A stretch of 64,000 nucleotides of DNA from Jacaranda mimosifolia (lineage: Eukaryota > Streptophyta > Magnoliopsida > Lamiales > Bignoniaceae): assembly GCA_018894105.1 (NCBI GenBank), contig CM032128.1, positions 18,519,001-18,583,000 of the forward strand, in the 5' to 3' direction. Of this stretch, positions 10,889 to 22,899 are shown one piece after another. The first letter of the stretch is position 1. Each line of letters opens with the position of its first letter. The notes below the pieces were generated by a model. It was not told where the DNA came from. It searched no databases and saw nothing but the letters and a program-made list of their open reading frames with translations. The position numbers and the translations under genes are program-made.

Positions 10889-13755
10889 TGTAACACATCT
10901 AATATTTGGTATTTTGGAAAGATAAGGATTTAGAAATTTAGGAATTAGTTGGTTGGATTTTAAGGCTCGAAAAATAATGAAAAGGACTTAATTTCAAGGA
11001 AGTTGGAAATTTTGGAGCTAAATTGCAATTTATAAAGACTTGATTGGATCACATTTTTGAAAGTTGAGGGTTTGCATGGAAAACTCCTCAAGGCTTTATT
11101 TGACATATTGATAGGGCTCAATTGAATAACTAAACCAACTGAGGGGTTGAATTGCAATTTCAAAAAAAATTAGATTTAATAAAAATATTTTTTTCTTCCT
11201 AATTTCATTTCATCTCTTCTTCACCATCACCGCATTACCCCCCTTTACCTCTCTTTACCCTCTCACCAGTGCCTACTTTTCGGTGACTTTCTTCCATACC
11301 AACCTCACCAACCACCTCTCTTCACCCCAACACCTTATCACCACCACTTCATGCACACACAAACCCTCGCGGGCTACCATCATTTTGGGATCGAGAAGTT
11401 GGCCGTGATGATCCATGGTAAGGCTACAACGAAGGAATTCTGGGCAGCTTTTCTGGGAGTCTGAAGCACAGAGAGCACGCTAGTAACCTTGCATTGAAGT
11501 TTAGCACGGTGAATAGTGGCGGAAGAGAAGTTATAGTCATGGCGGTGGAAAAGTAGTGTTGATGGTTTTGGCTTCGATTCAAGGCTATCCAGGCTTCAAA
11601 ACTGAAAACAAGTTGGAGATTTGGACTCAGAAGGAGAAAAGGCAAAGAATTGTAGTGGTTTAGCAATTTTCTAGCAGTGGTGGCTGGAGAATAGTTTTCA
11701 CCCCTCGACGTGACAAACACAGTTGTGTGTTTGGTTCATGAATTCGAGGTCTCATTGAGTGGTTTGTGGTAAAGGATAGGAAGAAAGAGTTTTGTTGTAT
11801 ATATATATATGCATATGTTGTACCTTCCTATTAAGCTTATATCCATGCTAAGAATAGGAATTTGGGATGAATGATACCTATATATATGTGTGTCGATTCC
11901 CATGCAAAGGAATATTAAGTTGCGGACCTAGAATTATCCTGCAAAATGCCAAAATTAGATTTAATGATGGTATTGAGGATTATATTATGAGATTAAGTTA
12001 TATTTGATTAGGGTTGATTATGTAAGGAATTGCATCATAATTGTGTGGTTTCGGATAATGATATGGCATGATCATGACCTTGTGAGCAAAGAATGAGATA
12101 TCAAATTATTTTGGAATCTATATGGACTGTCGTGGTTAAATCTAGCAATGTTGATTTATTGGAGAATCTTGTAATGATGCTATTAAATCTATATCATTAT
12201 CCTAGTAGATAAGTTAATGACATTAGAATGCTTGTGATGCAAATTCTAGAAGTCTGTTAGAGTTGAACGAGAAATTTGACTATGGAATATTATTTTGAAT
12301 TGGTGATGACGACGTGGGTCCCGCAGAGCAGTAGGCGGTGACAACTTTTTTTTGGGATACTAGAGGTGAGGGTCTGCTAATCTAGCACTTTATTTCACTT
12401 TTCAGTATTTGTGATAAACCCCTGTGAGAGTTTCTGTTTCTGAGCTGATTGTACTATTACTGAAATCCATGATCTATTAAGATCTCTTTGATATTCTGTT
12501 ATCTGATCTGGGCACCCTTGTGAGGGTTTTTTCTGTTATGATTCTGTTTCCTATTTGTTCTAGCGCCCAGAACGTTTATCTGGTATATGTTATCTGTCAT
12601 GTTATCTGTACTGTTCTGATATTCGACTATTCCACTATATTGTCTATTCTGCTATCTGCCTGTTCTGGCATCTGTACTGTTATTGTTTGCCTTGTTGGTG
12701 TTATTGTTATCTGGTATTAGCGGTGTGCTAGGGATTTCCCCCTGGGCATCTGCCACTGTTTTATTGATCTGTTACTGAATGGAGAACTGAATAGCCAAGG
12801 GCTTGACTGGTACGCAAGGGATTTTCCCCTTGGTATCAATGATACACTAGCGATTTCCCCTTGAGTATTGATGTTGCGCTAGGGATTTCCCCTTGGGCAT
12901 CGCAGGGCATGGGACACGCATGGGATTTCCCCCTTAGTATCAACGGTACGCTAGGGATTTCCCCTGGGTATCGGGCAGTGCGCTAGAGATTTCCCCCTAG
13001 GTATCGTTGTGCGTTGTATGCTCCATATGGCCACAACCATACGCCAAGCTGACATGCTTTGGCAATACTTTATGACTGTCTGGTATAAGGATAGTCTAGT
13101 ATGCATAACTGATTATATTTTGTTGGAATGCATATACTTCAGGTTTGATTTATTTGATTGTTTCCTATCTATCTGAAATATGTTCATGGAGCAATAAGGC
13201 AGGAGAGTTTCCTATTTTGCTATTGATACTATCTGATTCTGACTCTATCTTGTTATGTATGCTTAATTGATCTAACTGTAAATTTTAATCTGTTGAGCTG
13301 ATGTTTCTTCAATAGATCTCTACCGTTAGCTTATTATTATCCCTCACTAAGTCCTTTAGGACTTACCCTCCTGCATTATACTATTTGTTCAGACAGGTAT
13401 GGGAGATGGAAAATACATTCTGAGCTGGAAGCGTCAAGGATGTGTTTTACAATAGCACTTGGATATGTATATGTGCCTAGGTCTCTTTTGAACTCGAGGT
13501 TTTCTTAACTTGGAATGTTTGTGATATGTAAGTTTGAATTGTGATCTCAAGTATGTAAATAATATGAATTATGATTCAAGACAACTTATGGCATGTACTT
13601 AAGAGATTATGAACCTATTAAGTTAAATCTGTTGATGTTTATAGTGATAGGTTTTGAATGGTTATTATGGGCCTTATTTAATGAACGAGCTTGATATGTT
13701 AAGACTGAGTTATGTAGTGTCTCATCTTCGGGGTTATCCTAAGTGGGGTGCTACA
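10889..13755 (+). repeat. 3' LTR of the Tekay-like element
   Basis: It starts TGTAACACAT and ends GGGGTGCTACA, and matches the 5' LTR along its whole length (2867 against 2887 bp) with scattered substitutions and small indels. The motif array is at 12725-13010 and the CCTCACTAAGTCCTTTAGG block near 13344. The right end abuts the interrupted RNase H codons of the host element. Confidence 0.9.
12725..13010 (+). repeat. Array of GGGATTTCCC hairpin motifs in the 3' LTR
   Basis: Seven or so copies of the GCTAGGGATTTCCCC unit (near 12729, 12815, 12847, 12880, 12919, 12951 and 12983). It is the counterpart of 6247-6510, with one extra unit (GCGCTAGGGATTTCCCCTTG near 12880) relative to the 5' LTR. 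Confidence 0.75.
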
Positions 13756-14090
13756 TAATGCATCAACAACAATGTTTTCCTTTTCCTGCTTGTAGCAAAT
13801 CACATATGGAAATGCCTCAATAAATTCTACCCACTTAGCATGCCTTTTTTTCAATTTCCCTTGGCCCTTTAAATGCTTCAAAGATTCATGATTAGTATGT
13901 ATGACAAATTCTTTAGGAAGCAAGTAATGTTGCCAAACATCCAATGCACGAACTAAGGCATATAATTCATTATCATAAGTGGAATATGTAAGCTGAGCAC
14001 CACTCAATTTCGCACTAAAGTATGCAATGGGACATTTTTCTTGCATTAAAAGAGTACCAATCTCAATTCCAGATGCATCACAATCAATCT
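13756..14090 (-). pseudogene. RNase H of the CRM-like element
   Basis: On the reverse strand this encodes the gypsy-type RNase H: a [20 protein letters not shown] block, [12 protein letters not shown] with the catalytic Glu, [13 protein letters not shown] (the usual HTDH, Asp replaced by Asn), and [16 protein letters not shown] at the end. The N-terminal Asp motif lies beyond a frameshift near 14046-14100. The frame runs into the inserted LTR at 13755; translated residues beyond that (CSTPLRIT and on) belong to the insert and not to RNase H. The enzyme would remove RNA from the RNA-DNA hybrid in reverse transcription. The HTNH change and the frameshift mean it is dead. Confidence 0.85.
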
Positions 14091-15362
14091 CGAAAGTCTT
14101 ATTAAATTAGGTAAAACAAGAATAGGAGCAGAACATAAATTATCTTTCAATGTATTGAATGTATGTTCTTGTTCCTTTCCCCATCTAAACACAATTTCTT
14201 TCTTAATAATCTCAGTCAATGAAGCAGCTATAGTAGAAAAATCACGCACAAACCTCCTATAAAAGCTAGCTAATCCATGAAAACTCCTAATTTCACTAAC
14301 TGTCTTAGGAGTTGCCCATTCTTTAATAGCCTTCACCTTCTCCTTATCCACCTCAATGACATATGTACTCACAACAAATCCAAGAAATACAAGTCTATCA
14401 ATGCAAAAAGTATATTGCTTAAGGTTTGCGTACAACTTCTCTTTCCTGAGAAGAGTCAAAACAGCCCTAACATGTATTATATGATCATCTAAGCATTTGT
14501 TGTAGATCAAGATATCATCAAAATAAACAACAACAAATTTACGCAGAAAATCACACAATACATGGTTTATTAATCTCATGAAAGTACTAGGGGCATTAGT
14601 CAAACCAAATGGAATAACCAACCATTCATATAGGCCATATTTTGTTTTAAATGCAGTTTTCCACACATCCCTAGGTTTCATCCTAATTTGATGATAATCG
14701 CTTTTCAAATCAATCTTAGTGAAAATGCATGCACCATGTAATTCTTCAAGCATATCATCCAACCTAGGGATAGGATAGTAATACTTAACTGTAATTTTGT
14801 TGACTGCTCTACTATCCATGCACATCCACTAAGTTTCATCGTTCTTTGGAACTAATAGCACAAGTACAAAACATAGACTCATGCTCTTCCTCACATGTCC
14901 TTTTGCTAGCAACTCCTCTATTTGCCTTTGAAGCTCTTTTGTCTCTTCAGTATTACATCTGTAGGCTGGTCGGTTAGGAATTTGAGATCTAGGTACAAAG
15001 TCAATTTGATGTTCAATTCCTCTCAATGGTGGTAAAACTGTGGGCATCTCATTAGGGAATACATCATCAAACTCCTGTAATAAAGAGACAAAAATACTAG
15101 GCAAATTGGGGTTAAGGTCAATTCCAGATAATAAAGCATCCCTATACCTAATTACTATTAAAGCTTTCTTGCCTAGAAAAGCATTGTTTAAATCTCTCTC
15201 TTTTGCATAGAAGCATTGTCTTTTCTCAGCTATTTCACTCTTCTTTAACTCATTCTTTTCACTCATTTCAACTTTCTCATTCTTTTCTCTCTTTTCACTA
15301 ACCAATTTTTTCTCTCCTGCAAATTCGTCTTTCTTGTTTCCACTTGTGATATCACTTACCAT
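14046..15362 (-). pseudogene. Reverse transcriptase of the CRM-like element
   Basis: Two reading frames cover it. The upstream one (15362-14829) has a Lys/Glu-rich linker, then the RT start (LPPLRGIEHQIDFVPRSQIP, YRCNTEETKELQRQIEELL). The downstream one (14825-14046) holds the finger and palm: [36 protein letters not shown] (first catalytic Asp), [17 protein letters not shown], and [12 protein letters not shown] with the adjacent catalytic aspartates intact. A thumb/connection region follows ([21 protein letters not shown], read here as [10 protein letters not shown]). A single stop (TAG codon at the W-MCMD boundary, about 14826) separates the frames. This is the best-preserved pol segment in the window, yet still interrupted. 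Confidence 0.9.
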
Positions 15363-15394
15363 TGGGCTTTATCTTTATTCTTTTCTCTCATAGC

Positions 15395-15815
15395 CTATTT
15401 TCTCTCATTACCTTTTTTAACCTCACTACCCGAACTCCTATAAGAAAATTGTTGAAGTTTAATCAGGTCAAGGTAAACTCCCCTGGGTGATAGAGCTGTA
15501 AAAGTGACTTTATATCCATTATGCTCAAAGGAATATCTTTTCTTGTACCCATCATGTATTACATGCCTATTAAATTGCCATGGCCTACCCAACAACATAT
15601 GGTCAGTCTACATGGGTACTATATCTCCCAATAGTAAAAGCTACCACAACCTGGCTAGTAACTTTCACCTCTCTATTGTCATTCAACCATTGCAGCCTAT
15701 ATGGATTAGGGTGTTTATCACAGTTCAACGCCAATTTCTCAACTAAAGTGGTATTGGCCACATTAGCACAACTTCCCCCATCAATTATTAAGCTATACAC
15801 CTTACAACCTATCAA
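15395..15815 (-). pseudogene. Aspartic protease of the CRM-like element
   Basis: On the reverse strand, 15815-15603 reads IDGGSCANVANTTLVEKLAL, the form of the protease active site (D-G-G-S-C instead of D-S/T-G) that I know from CRM/Galadriel-type chromoviruses, followed by PNPYRLQWLN and a VVVAFTIG block. After a stop near 15603, 15598-15395 continues with LLGRPWQFNRHVIHDGYKKR and YSFEHNGYKVTF, the C-terminal protease segment. The protein would process the polyprotein. A stop codon splits it, so it is a pseudogene; the DGGSC form itself is probably native to the lineage and not damage. Confidence 0.75.
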
Positions 15816-15819
15816 ACAT

Positions 15820-17104
15820 CTAGTGTGAAACTCTTTGTTCTAAGTTCTCTTCCTTAACATTCAAGTTCAATGCACGCCTAGCAACAAGAGATTCACCATG
15901 AACAATATATTCAACATTATCATCATCACAAGTAACATCCTCTAAATGTGGCATATCATTGTCACTACCATCAGACTTATTATCATCATCAGACTTAGAT
16001 ACAATTTCACCACCCATAAGAATCATAGTTCTTTCATTTGGACATTCATATGCATAATGACCCCAACCTTGACATCTAAAGCACTTAATATCCCTATGTC
16101 TGGAAGTAGTAGTAGAAGAAGAAGAATTAGAAGTACTGTTTTGTAGAATGGACTTCTTATCCTTGTTCCTTGATGCATCCAGCCCTTTCTCCTTGGAAAC
16201 TAAGCCCCTATCTCTCTTATTTTCATCATAATTTTACCATTTTGAACCCCATTTTGAGTTGGAATTCTGAAATGCACGGGCTGCCCTTCTTTGTTTTTGT
16301 TGTTTCTCCGTCTTCATAGCCATACTCACTAAATCCTCCATCTCCACATAATGTTGTAGGTCCACAACATCAACAATTTCTCTGTTCAAACTACTAATAA
16401 ATCTAGCCATTGTCACTTCTGTATCATCCTCTATGTTAGCCTTAATCATCAACATCTCCATCTCCTTATGGTAGTCCTCAATTGACTTAGACCCTTGAAT
16501 AAGTCTTCTAGTTTTTGGTATATCTCCCTGTAATAGTATGATGGAACAAATATTTTCTTCATAACGGCCTTCATATCTGCCCAAGTCTCAGTAGGTCTCT
16601 CACAATTTCTCCTCCTAGATTGCACTAATTGATCCTACCAAACTAATGCATAGTCAATGAATTCAACTACTGCAAGTCTTACTTTCTTCTCTTCAAAGTA
16701 GTTATGGTAGTCAAGGATCAACTCCACCTTTCTCTCCCACTCCAAGTATACTTCAACATCATTTCGCCCTTCAAATGATGGAATTTTCATTTTGATGGCA
16801 TTTAAATTTCTGTCCCTCCTAGCTTTGAATCTAGCTTCACCCCATCTATTCTTAGCCGAACTACTATCATCAAACTCATCCTCAAACATCTCTTGATTAA
16901 ACCCATATGGAGGCTTATTTCTTCTGCCATTCCCAGAAAAATCTGTGCCACTTCATTTCTCCACTCACCCATCTCATCAAGCCTACTATTCAACTTCTGA
17001 AATTGACTAGTAAGTGCCATGTACATCATATTCATATTTGGTGTCATATTGGCTTCCTCATCAAAGGGTTCTTTACCCTCCCTCCTTGGAAGAATAGTAC
17101 TCAT
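15820..17104 (-). pseudogene. gag of the CRM-like element (capsid and CCHC knuckle)
   Basis: The likely start is the ATG at 17104-17102 (MSTILPRREGKEPF), which begins a frame with a heptad-like stretch (LTSQFQKLNSRLDEMGEWRN). After frameshifts the capsid domain continues at 16889-16635 (IPSFEGRNDVEVYLEWERKV, the usual opening of the gag domain) and 16584-16234 (SIEDYHKEMEMLMIKANI, then a basic EKQQKQRRAAR block). The nucleocapsid knuckle CFRCQGWGHYAYEC lies at about 16085-16040 with all four ligands (C, C, H, C) present. An acidic linker (DDDNKSDGSDND) joins it to protease. At least two frameshifts break the gene. Gag would form the intracellular virus-like particle. Confidence 0.85.
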
Positions 17105-17700
17105 TTTAAAAAAAATTGCAAAAAGTGTTAGCAAAACTAGCCTCACAAAAGAAACACTCACTCACGTGTTTCACTCAAGTAGATGTGAACCCTTATGTTT
17201 GCACTCAATTTTTCCTTTTGCCCTCTTTATGTGCTCATTATTTATGCTTTTTACCTCTCTTGACCACAGTGAATGTTGCACTTTAGAAATCAAACTAATT
17301 CAATTCAAAGAAAATTCACCAGTAGTATTTATATGGGAGTAGCAACGAAAACCTAACAAAAAGAAAGGAAAAGCACAAAGTCTAGAGGCAAAGTAAATGT
17401 GACCAGCAAGGAAAATGATGTGATGGCACATGAGAAAGAATGTGTATCATGTTATTTTTATGCAAGCTAAGTAACAAGAATGCAATATGTTACTTATCTA
17501 ACATAAATAGATACAAATTAGGCTAAAACAAAGAAAGAAAACACAAAGAATGAATAAAAAAATGACAAAATAGAAAATAGGCAAAGAATTCGGTCAATCC
17601 CAATGGAAGGCTGATTATGATTCAATTCTAACCCAATTGATGTACAATCAACTCCAAATAGCAACTAAAAGTAGCCAATTTAGCTTATGCGATGGCAATT
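17105..17700. other. Leader of the CRM-like element, 5' LTR not recognisable
   Basis: Upstream of the gag start on the reverse strand there is an A/T-rich leader. A CATATAAATAC box (17327-17336 on the plus strand in reverse) could be a promoter, but the sequence does not align convincingly with the LTR at 2413-2806, and no tRNA primer-binding site was found. The boundary with the neighbouring minus-strand copia-type LTR is not resolved. Confidence 0.4.
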
Positions 17701-19121
17701 TTGAATTTGAAAGCCTAGGTCAAAATCCTTAATATATTTTGCCTCACTTTTTATATAGACTCATAACTTGTGCGATGTCTATATTACTAGGTGTTAAGTC
17801 GAACCTACCAATCCTCATTAACTATGCACCCACTAGTCAAACCAACAAGCACAAACAATATTGTGCCTCTAATGCAAGTAGGATATTTAATTTCACTAAT
17901 TAAAATCCCTATTTTAATTAGCAAATTAAAGATTCCTACTTAATTTTAAATAAACTCTTCCATTTAAATTTTCCTTCAAAATTATATTCTCTCATTAATT
18001 AAATTAACCCTTTAATTTAATTGAACCAACTTAACTCTTTAAGTTAGCTAGACTCATTAAATTGCTACATGGCCCAAATTAAATTAGCACCATAAGTTAA
18101 TTGGTCTAATTTAACTTTTTAAATTATTTGATTGGTTTAACAACTTAAATTAATCAAGCCATCATGACCAATTCTTAATTAGTTAACTTGATCTTTTCCA
18201 AACTTCACTAGCCTAATTATTTGACATCTTAGATAAATTCTCCAATTATACTAGAATGGCTAAGGCTTTTGTGTGTGATCAATTAGGTTCATCCATTAAT
18301 TAGACATGGACTCCCAACTCCTTGTGATTTATTGAAATATTCCGATTAGTCTAAATTCTTTTAAACTAATCACTCTTCAATTAATCTCTCCATTAATTTA
18401 AGACTATCCAATCTCTATAGTTGATATCTAGTACAAGCCTAGCCCAATCAATTGGATGAATTAATTTGTGTGATCCTTTCCGCTTACAATTGCTATGCAA
18501 ATACGGTCCTTTCATTTCCTATCTCTTGAAACAGGCCTAGGGCAAGATATTTGTTGGTTCCCCAATAACCTTGATAACTATGTGTCTATTCTTTATGTGC
18601 GGTTCCATTTCATAAACCTCAACTTTGGAAAACTCTTTTTTCAAATTATCATACTACCTTGCGCAAGGATTTTTTGAAATCGTTTATCACTAAATACACA
18701 GGATTTCAACTCGTTCTTCACGACAAGCAAACGAATCCTACCTTGGAACTCACCAATCTCTATACTTAGGTAGCTTGTGCCTAACTTAAGTTTTGGCCAT
18801 CCCATTAAGTGGTCGAGATAAAATCAAAACATACAAACTCAAGTATAAGGTTATAATGGAACCTCAAGTCAAAGAAGTACTTATATGTATTGCCATAAGC
18901 TAGTGAATTTTTCATTACCGCAAGCCACTCTGACTACATCATGGATTCTCTAAGTGAATCTTTACTGAACTTGTTCTCTAACAAGCACCAATTAACATAC
19001 ATCCATATCTTACACAGATTGCCCATGAAATAGAGCAATATCCAACTCCTTGGAGTATGCATCATTAGTACAAGTCTATCCAAATCTTAGATGTCTTGTC
19101 TCATAAAATTGTATGACTTGA
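17700..19121 (-). repeat. Copia-type LTR, minus strand, part 1 (3' portion)
   Basis: On the reverse strand it matches the 2.2-kb LTR of the copia element at 45514-47729 in order: the block near CCTTGCGCAAGGA (18656-18668), the ACGGTCCTTTC/TGCAAATA block (about 18495-18515), the CTCCTTGTGA block (about 18320) and the palindrome-rich TTAATTTAATTAA region (about 17880-18180). A TATA-like CTATATAAAAAG is at about 17745-17756. Its 5' remainder is at 27408-27641, beyond the inserted gypsy element. The low-coordinate end is uncertain. No coding region goes with it, so it is probably a solo LTR or a truncated element. Confidence 0.75.
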
Positions 19122-21991
19122 TGTAACACCACAAATCGTGGGCATAAAATTTTCATTAGATTTTAATTAAATTAACCAATTAAATTGGAATATTAAGATT
19201 TTAAAATAATATTGATAAAAAAATCAAATTGAGGCCTTAGTAAATCGTACTTAAATTGATTAGGGTGTCAGTGTGTTATTGGAAAATTTTAGGGACCAAA
19301 ATCTAATGAAATAAAGACTTTGTCACAAATATTAGAAACTTTAAGGGGATAGAAAAGCAATATGATTAGACTTAATTACAAGGAATTTGAGGATTTAAGA
19401 GGAAAATGCATAAATGAGGGAAGTTAAGTGGGAGCAATTAAAAGTCTAGGGGGTTTTAGGCCCAAATTGCATGCAAAAAAAAGTCCTAGAGTAAAATTTG
19501 CAATTAAAGAAAACTGAAAAAAATATATGGAGAAGGACCTGTACTTAATCCAACTCCCACATGTATTATCGGCACCTCCTCCACCAGTCACCCTCTTTCC
19601 ATGACTAGAAAACTCTAAACCAAGACCACCACCACCTTTCTCTGACTCTAGCGATCACATTGACACCAAGAACTCCCCAAAAAACCTAGCGGAATGCCAG
19701 GAATTGAGCACCAAAGGAGGCATGCGATGGCCAGTGTTGGACACCCTATTCTAGCGACCAAAGTTAGTAATTTAAGGTCAGGCAATGATAGGGTTTGTGA
19801 AAGATCATTTGGGTGTCCTTAGTTTGAGATTTTGATGGGCAGTGATGGAGGAATTAATGTGGCCATGTACGGCAACGCTAGGGCTCAAGATGCGATTTTT
19901 GGCCAATTCTAAATCTGGCAGCAAATTGAGAAATTGATAATGGGCTTTTGAGCGCGCTGGATGTATCGTTTGGTGGTGGTGAATCCCAACTCTGGTGGTG
20001 GTGCCCTAGCACCTTCCAAGGCAAAAAGTTGGGAATCTTATTCTAGGTACATGCAGAGCAATTTTGGACTTTGAATTGACCCCAAACTTGGTCAATTTGG
20101 TAAAAATCTATTTAATCAATTAAATGATTCCTGATTTGGTTTGATTGAGTTGTTAAGATAATTTTCATTGTAAATTTAAGTTAATAGGACCAGGAATTGT
20201 GATTATAGACTGAAATAATTAAATAGAAATTCGATTGTAAGTATGTGTGGACCCAGATTCGATAATTAGAGACTAATTATTATTTAATTAAGATAATTAC
20301 TACATTTGGAATGTAAGTTTATGAAATGATAATAAAATTTACTCATACAAGGGGATATGTTAAATTCATGGATAGAGGTTGAATTATTTAGCTATGGACC
20401 AAATTTATTGATTATGGACTAAATTTTGGTTAAGATTTTAATGATAAAAAGTCTAATTGATTTGGACTAAATCGAATTGAGATGTTTGAGAAATCTCATT
20501 AATTAAGTCATGTTTTTGACTTAATATAAAATAGGATTGAACCGAGTGAGTTCATGAATTCAATATTCTAATCGATAAAGGAAAGATTCATTCTAGAAAT
20601 TGAGCTAAGATATCTACTAAAATATATAACCAATCTTGAATTGATGTATGTTTAGTGATTTGAACTAAGTAGTCTAAGAGGGTACAATAATATTTAACTT
20701 ATATAAATTAAGCTTATTAGGAAATGGGACCTACAACTAACCATTACATATGATTGAGTGAGGTAATTTGAATAACCATATTAGAATAAACTTCTCTAAA
20801 ATCATAGAAAAAGTTCTAAATTAACTTATAAATGAGAATGTAATTAAGGCAACTTCTAGTTCGGAGTATAGTTAAGAATTATGAAATGAGGATAAAACTT
20901 ATAACTCTATTGGGTATAGCTTCATAGATTAGAAAATAAAGTTGATATTATCCTAGTTTCTTTTACACAATATTTTGGGAAAACTAGGTAATGAATGACT
21001 CAAGCTATCGAGCTCACCAGTGAAGCTCTACAACTTAGTAGCACTAGGTGAGGTTATCACTCCTTTTACTGTTAGGCAAAAAACATCTCTACTATCCCAT
21101 ATTCTTGTCTTATGTGTACGTGTTTTAACTATTTAAAATCGTTCTGATGCTCAGAACCTTCTGTTGTGTTTGCAAACTACTATTCCTTGTGCCCCTTAGC
21201 TTGCCGGTTGATCTCGTATCTGTTATTTACTTTTTAATTGGGTTGTCTTTGGTACGGTCTTGCAACCGCTTATCTGGTCAGTTTTTTTAGATTTTCTATA
21301 AAATACAATTAAAATTTGAGATAACTCTTCACTATTATGGGAAGACATTGAGTTAGCTCATTACATGTATTTAAGAAGTACTGGTCTCTAGTCCAATTTT
21401 GTGAATTTCGTAAAATCTTTCAATTTCCCTAATATCCAACTATTTTAGCCTATGCTTTTAGTTATCCATATTCTGATTGAATTTTCTTCTTAATTATGTA
21501 TTTTGTATTCCATTTTGTCTTATTCATTCCATATATATAAATATTTGCATCACTGAGTCATTCGGATTCACCTTCTCCATGTTGTTTTTTCTGTTCTTTA
21601 ATAAGATTGAAGAAATAGAAGAAACCCTGCGCTTGGGCTACCCTTTTTATAGGGAAAATATTATTGTTACCAGGGTGTTTATAATGGTAAGGATGCAATG
21701 TGTTATATTTATAATGTAAAAAGGGCATTAGTCAGCAGGTTAATGTATAAGTTGAATCATGAGCCTTTGAGCGATTGTGACATAAATTGTTATGGGTACT
21801 CGGGTTCTGCCTGTCATTTTTAGGATGACTAGATTTAAATTTTGAGTTGTCTATCATCTTGGGTTGTTGAAGCTTCATTTAAATTTCATGGTTGTAGAAA
21901 TGTATGTGGAGCTTGAACTTTAGAATTCGATGAAACAATTTATTCATTTCGTGCTATTATGAAAATTTTGGAGGTGCGTAATTTATTTAGG
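19122..21991 (+). repeat. 5' LTR of the pol-less gypsy element
   Basis: It aligns with 24124-27407, including the GGGCATAAAATTTTCA start block, a CC-rich block with ACCACCACC (about 19620-19640), GATTTGGTTTGATTGAG (about 20132-20150) and the TCACTGAGTCATTCGG block (about 21551-21566). After the shared ATTTATTTAGG (21980-21990) it lacks the last 55 bp or so present in the 3' LTR. The terminal CA and the expected primer-binding site are therefore deleted or altered. Confidence 0.8.
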
Positions 21992-22899
21992 TGTGTAATT
22001 ACTTTTGGAATCATGTTGTTGAGCAATCACTTTGCGATCATAGAACATGGAAACTGAAAGGTTGCTTGGGATTGATAAGTATTTGGTATTATTTGGGATC
22101 GAGATATAAATGACGAGATTAATCCAAAACTGTCATTTTGATAATATAACTGTTTTGAACAACTGGATGGTGGCATTTCAAAGGGAAATAAGGAAATACT
22201 TCCCATAAGGAGATCATTTAAGAATATTACTGAATGACGGGTATACATATGATTGTGATTCAAAACTCTTAGGTAATTAGTTTATGGATGATAAAAGAGC
22301 TCACTAGAATGATTCTAAGATGACTACAAATAACTAAGAAAGGAAGATTGCTCGTGAGAAATAGGACCTTTAGAAATCATATTGTAAATTTGAGGAAGAT
22401 GGGAATAATGTTTTCATGGAAAACAATAGCTAAAAGTGATCAGTATCCCGGAGATACCTTAACTTGACTAGGAAAATCTTAGAACCCAATACTATGGTAC
22501 TAGTGGAATAGTTAAAGTATGTAGCATATTAATATCAGGAGTAAAATGAAATGCATTGTTGATGACAATACTAGAATTAGTTAAATTTGTTCATCCTTAA
22601 TTAGACAAATAATGAGTTTAATGAATATATTATATGAACTTATGTATAAATTTATGTGAGCTCATTTGCTAACATTAGTTTGGCATAATTATATTTCTAT
22701 TTCGTAATGTGCTTGTACTAAACCTATCCTTGTATATTATGAGTTAAAGCAGAAAAAGTTTGAATGTCACTTAAGAGATATTTTATTAGATGCTTTAGGT
22801 TTAGCATAACTAGTAAGACTTGAAGACTTTTATATATTGAATGGCATCACGGGAACAACCTCAACTACTTCCCTTATCTTAGCATGTTCGAGGTTGTAG
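21992..22899. other. Leader of the pol-less gypsy element, no recognisable gene
   Basis: A TTTGGAATCATG stretch (22003-22014) sits where a primer-binding site would be and weakly resembles one. The rest is AT-rich, with stops in all frames and no domain that I can name. Confidence 0.4.

Larger units (their letters stand above)
4361..13755 (+). mobile_element. Tekay/Del-like Ty3/gypsy element, internally deleted, with two 2.9-kb LTRs
   Basis: The element starts TGTAACACCC (4361) and ends GGGTGCTACA (13755). It is flanked by CAATG (4356-4360) and TAATG (13756-13760), a 5-bp target-site duplication with one change. It has a 5' LTR (4361-7247), a good tRNA-iMet primer-binding site (7253-7264), a 3.6-kb internal region with pol remnants only, a polypurine tract (10876-10888) and a 3' LTR (10889-13755). 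A complete chromovirus interior would be about 5 kb or more; here the RT N-terminal half and most of integrase are deleted. It lies inside the older minus-strand CRM-like element, so it is the younger of the two. The LTRs differ at many sites, so it is not recent. Confidence 0.9.
2413..17342 (-). mobile_element. CRM-like Ty3/gypsy chromovirus, split by a nested element
   Basis: On the reverse strand the order is gag (17104 to about 16030), protease (about 15815-15400), reverse transcriptase (about 15100-14050), RNase H (about 14090-13761), then a 9.4-kb foreign insert, then integrase (4355-3775), a C-terminal tail (to about 2807) and an LTR. Removing 4361-13755 and one 5-bp duplication rejoins the RNase H end (a VDAL motif) to the next residues (SRRYA) in one reading frame, which shows that both parts are one element. 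The protease, RT and LPRTRKG integrase blocks resemble the CRM/Galadriel/Reina group; lineage needs a tree. No chromodomain was seen. The 5' LTR is missing or unrecognisable. Confidence 0.8.

Noticed and set aside
17105..17342. 5' LTR of the CRM-like element, from a TATAAATAC box
   Set aside because: Apart from the box and a few short matches it does not align with the 3' LTR at 2413-2806, and no primer-binding site was found.
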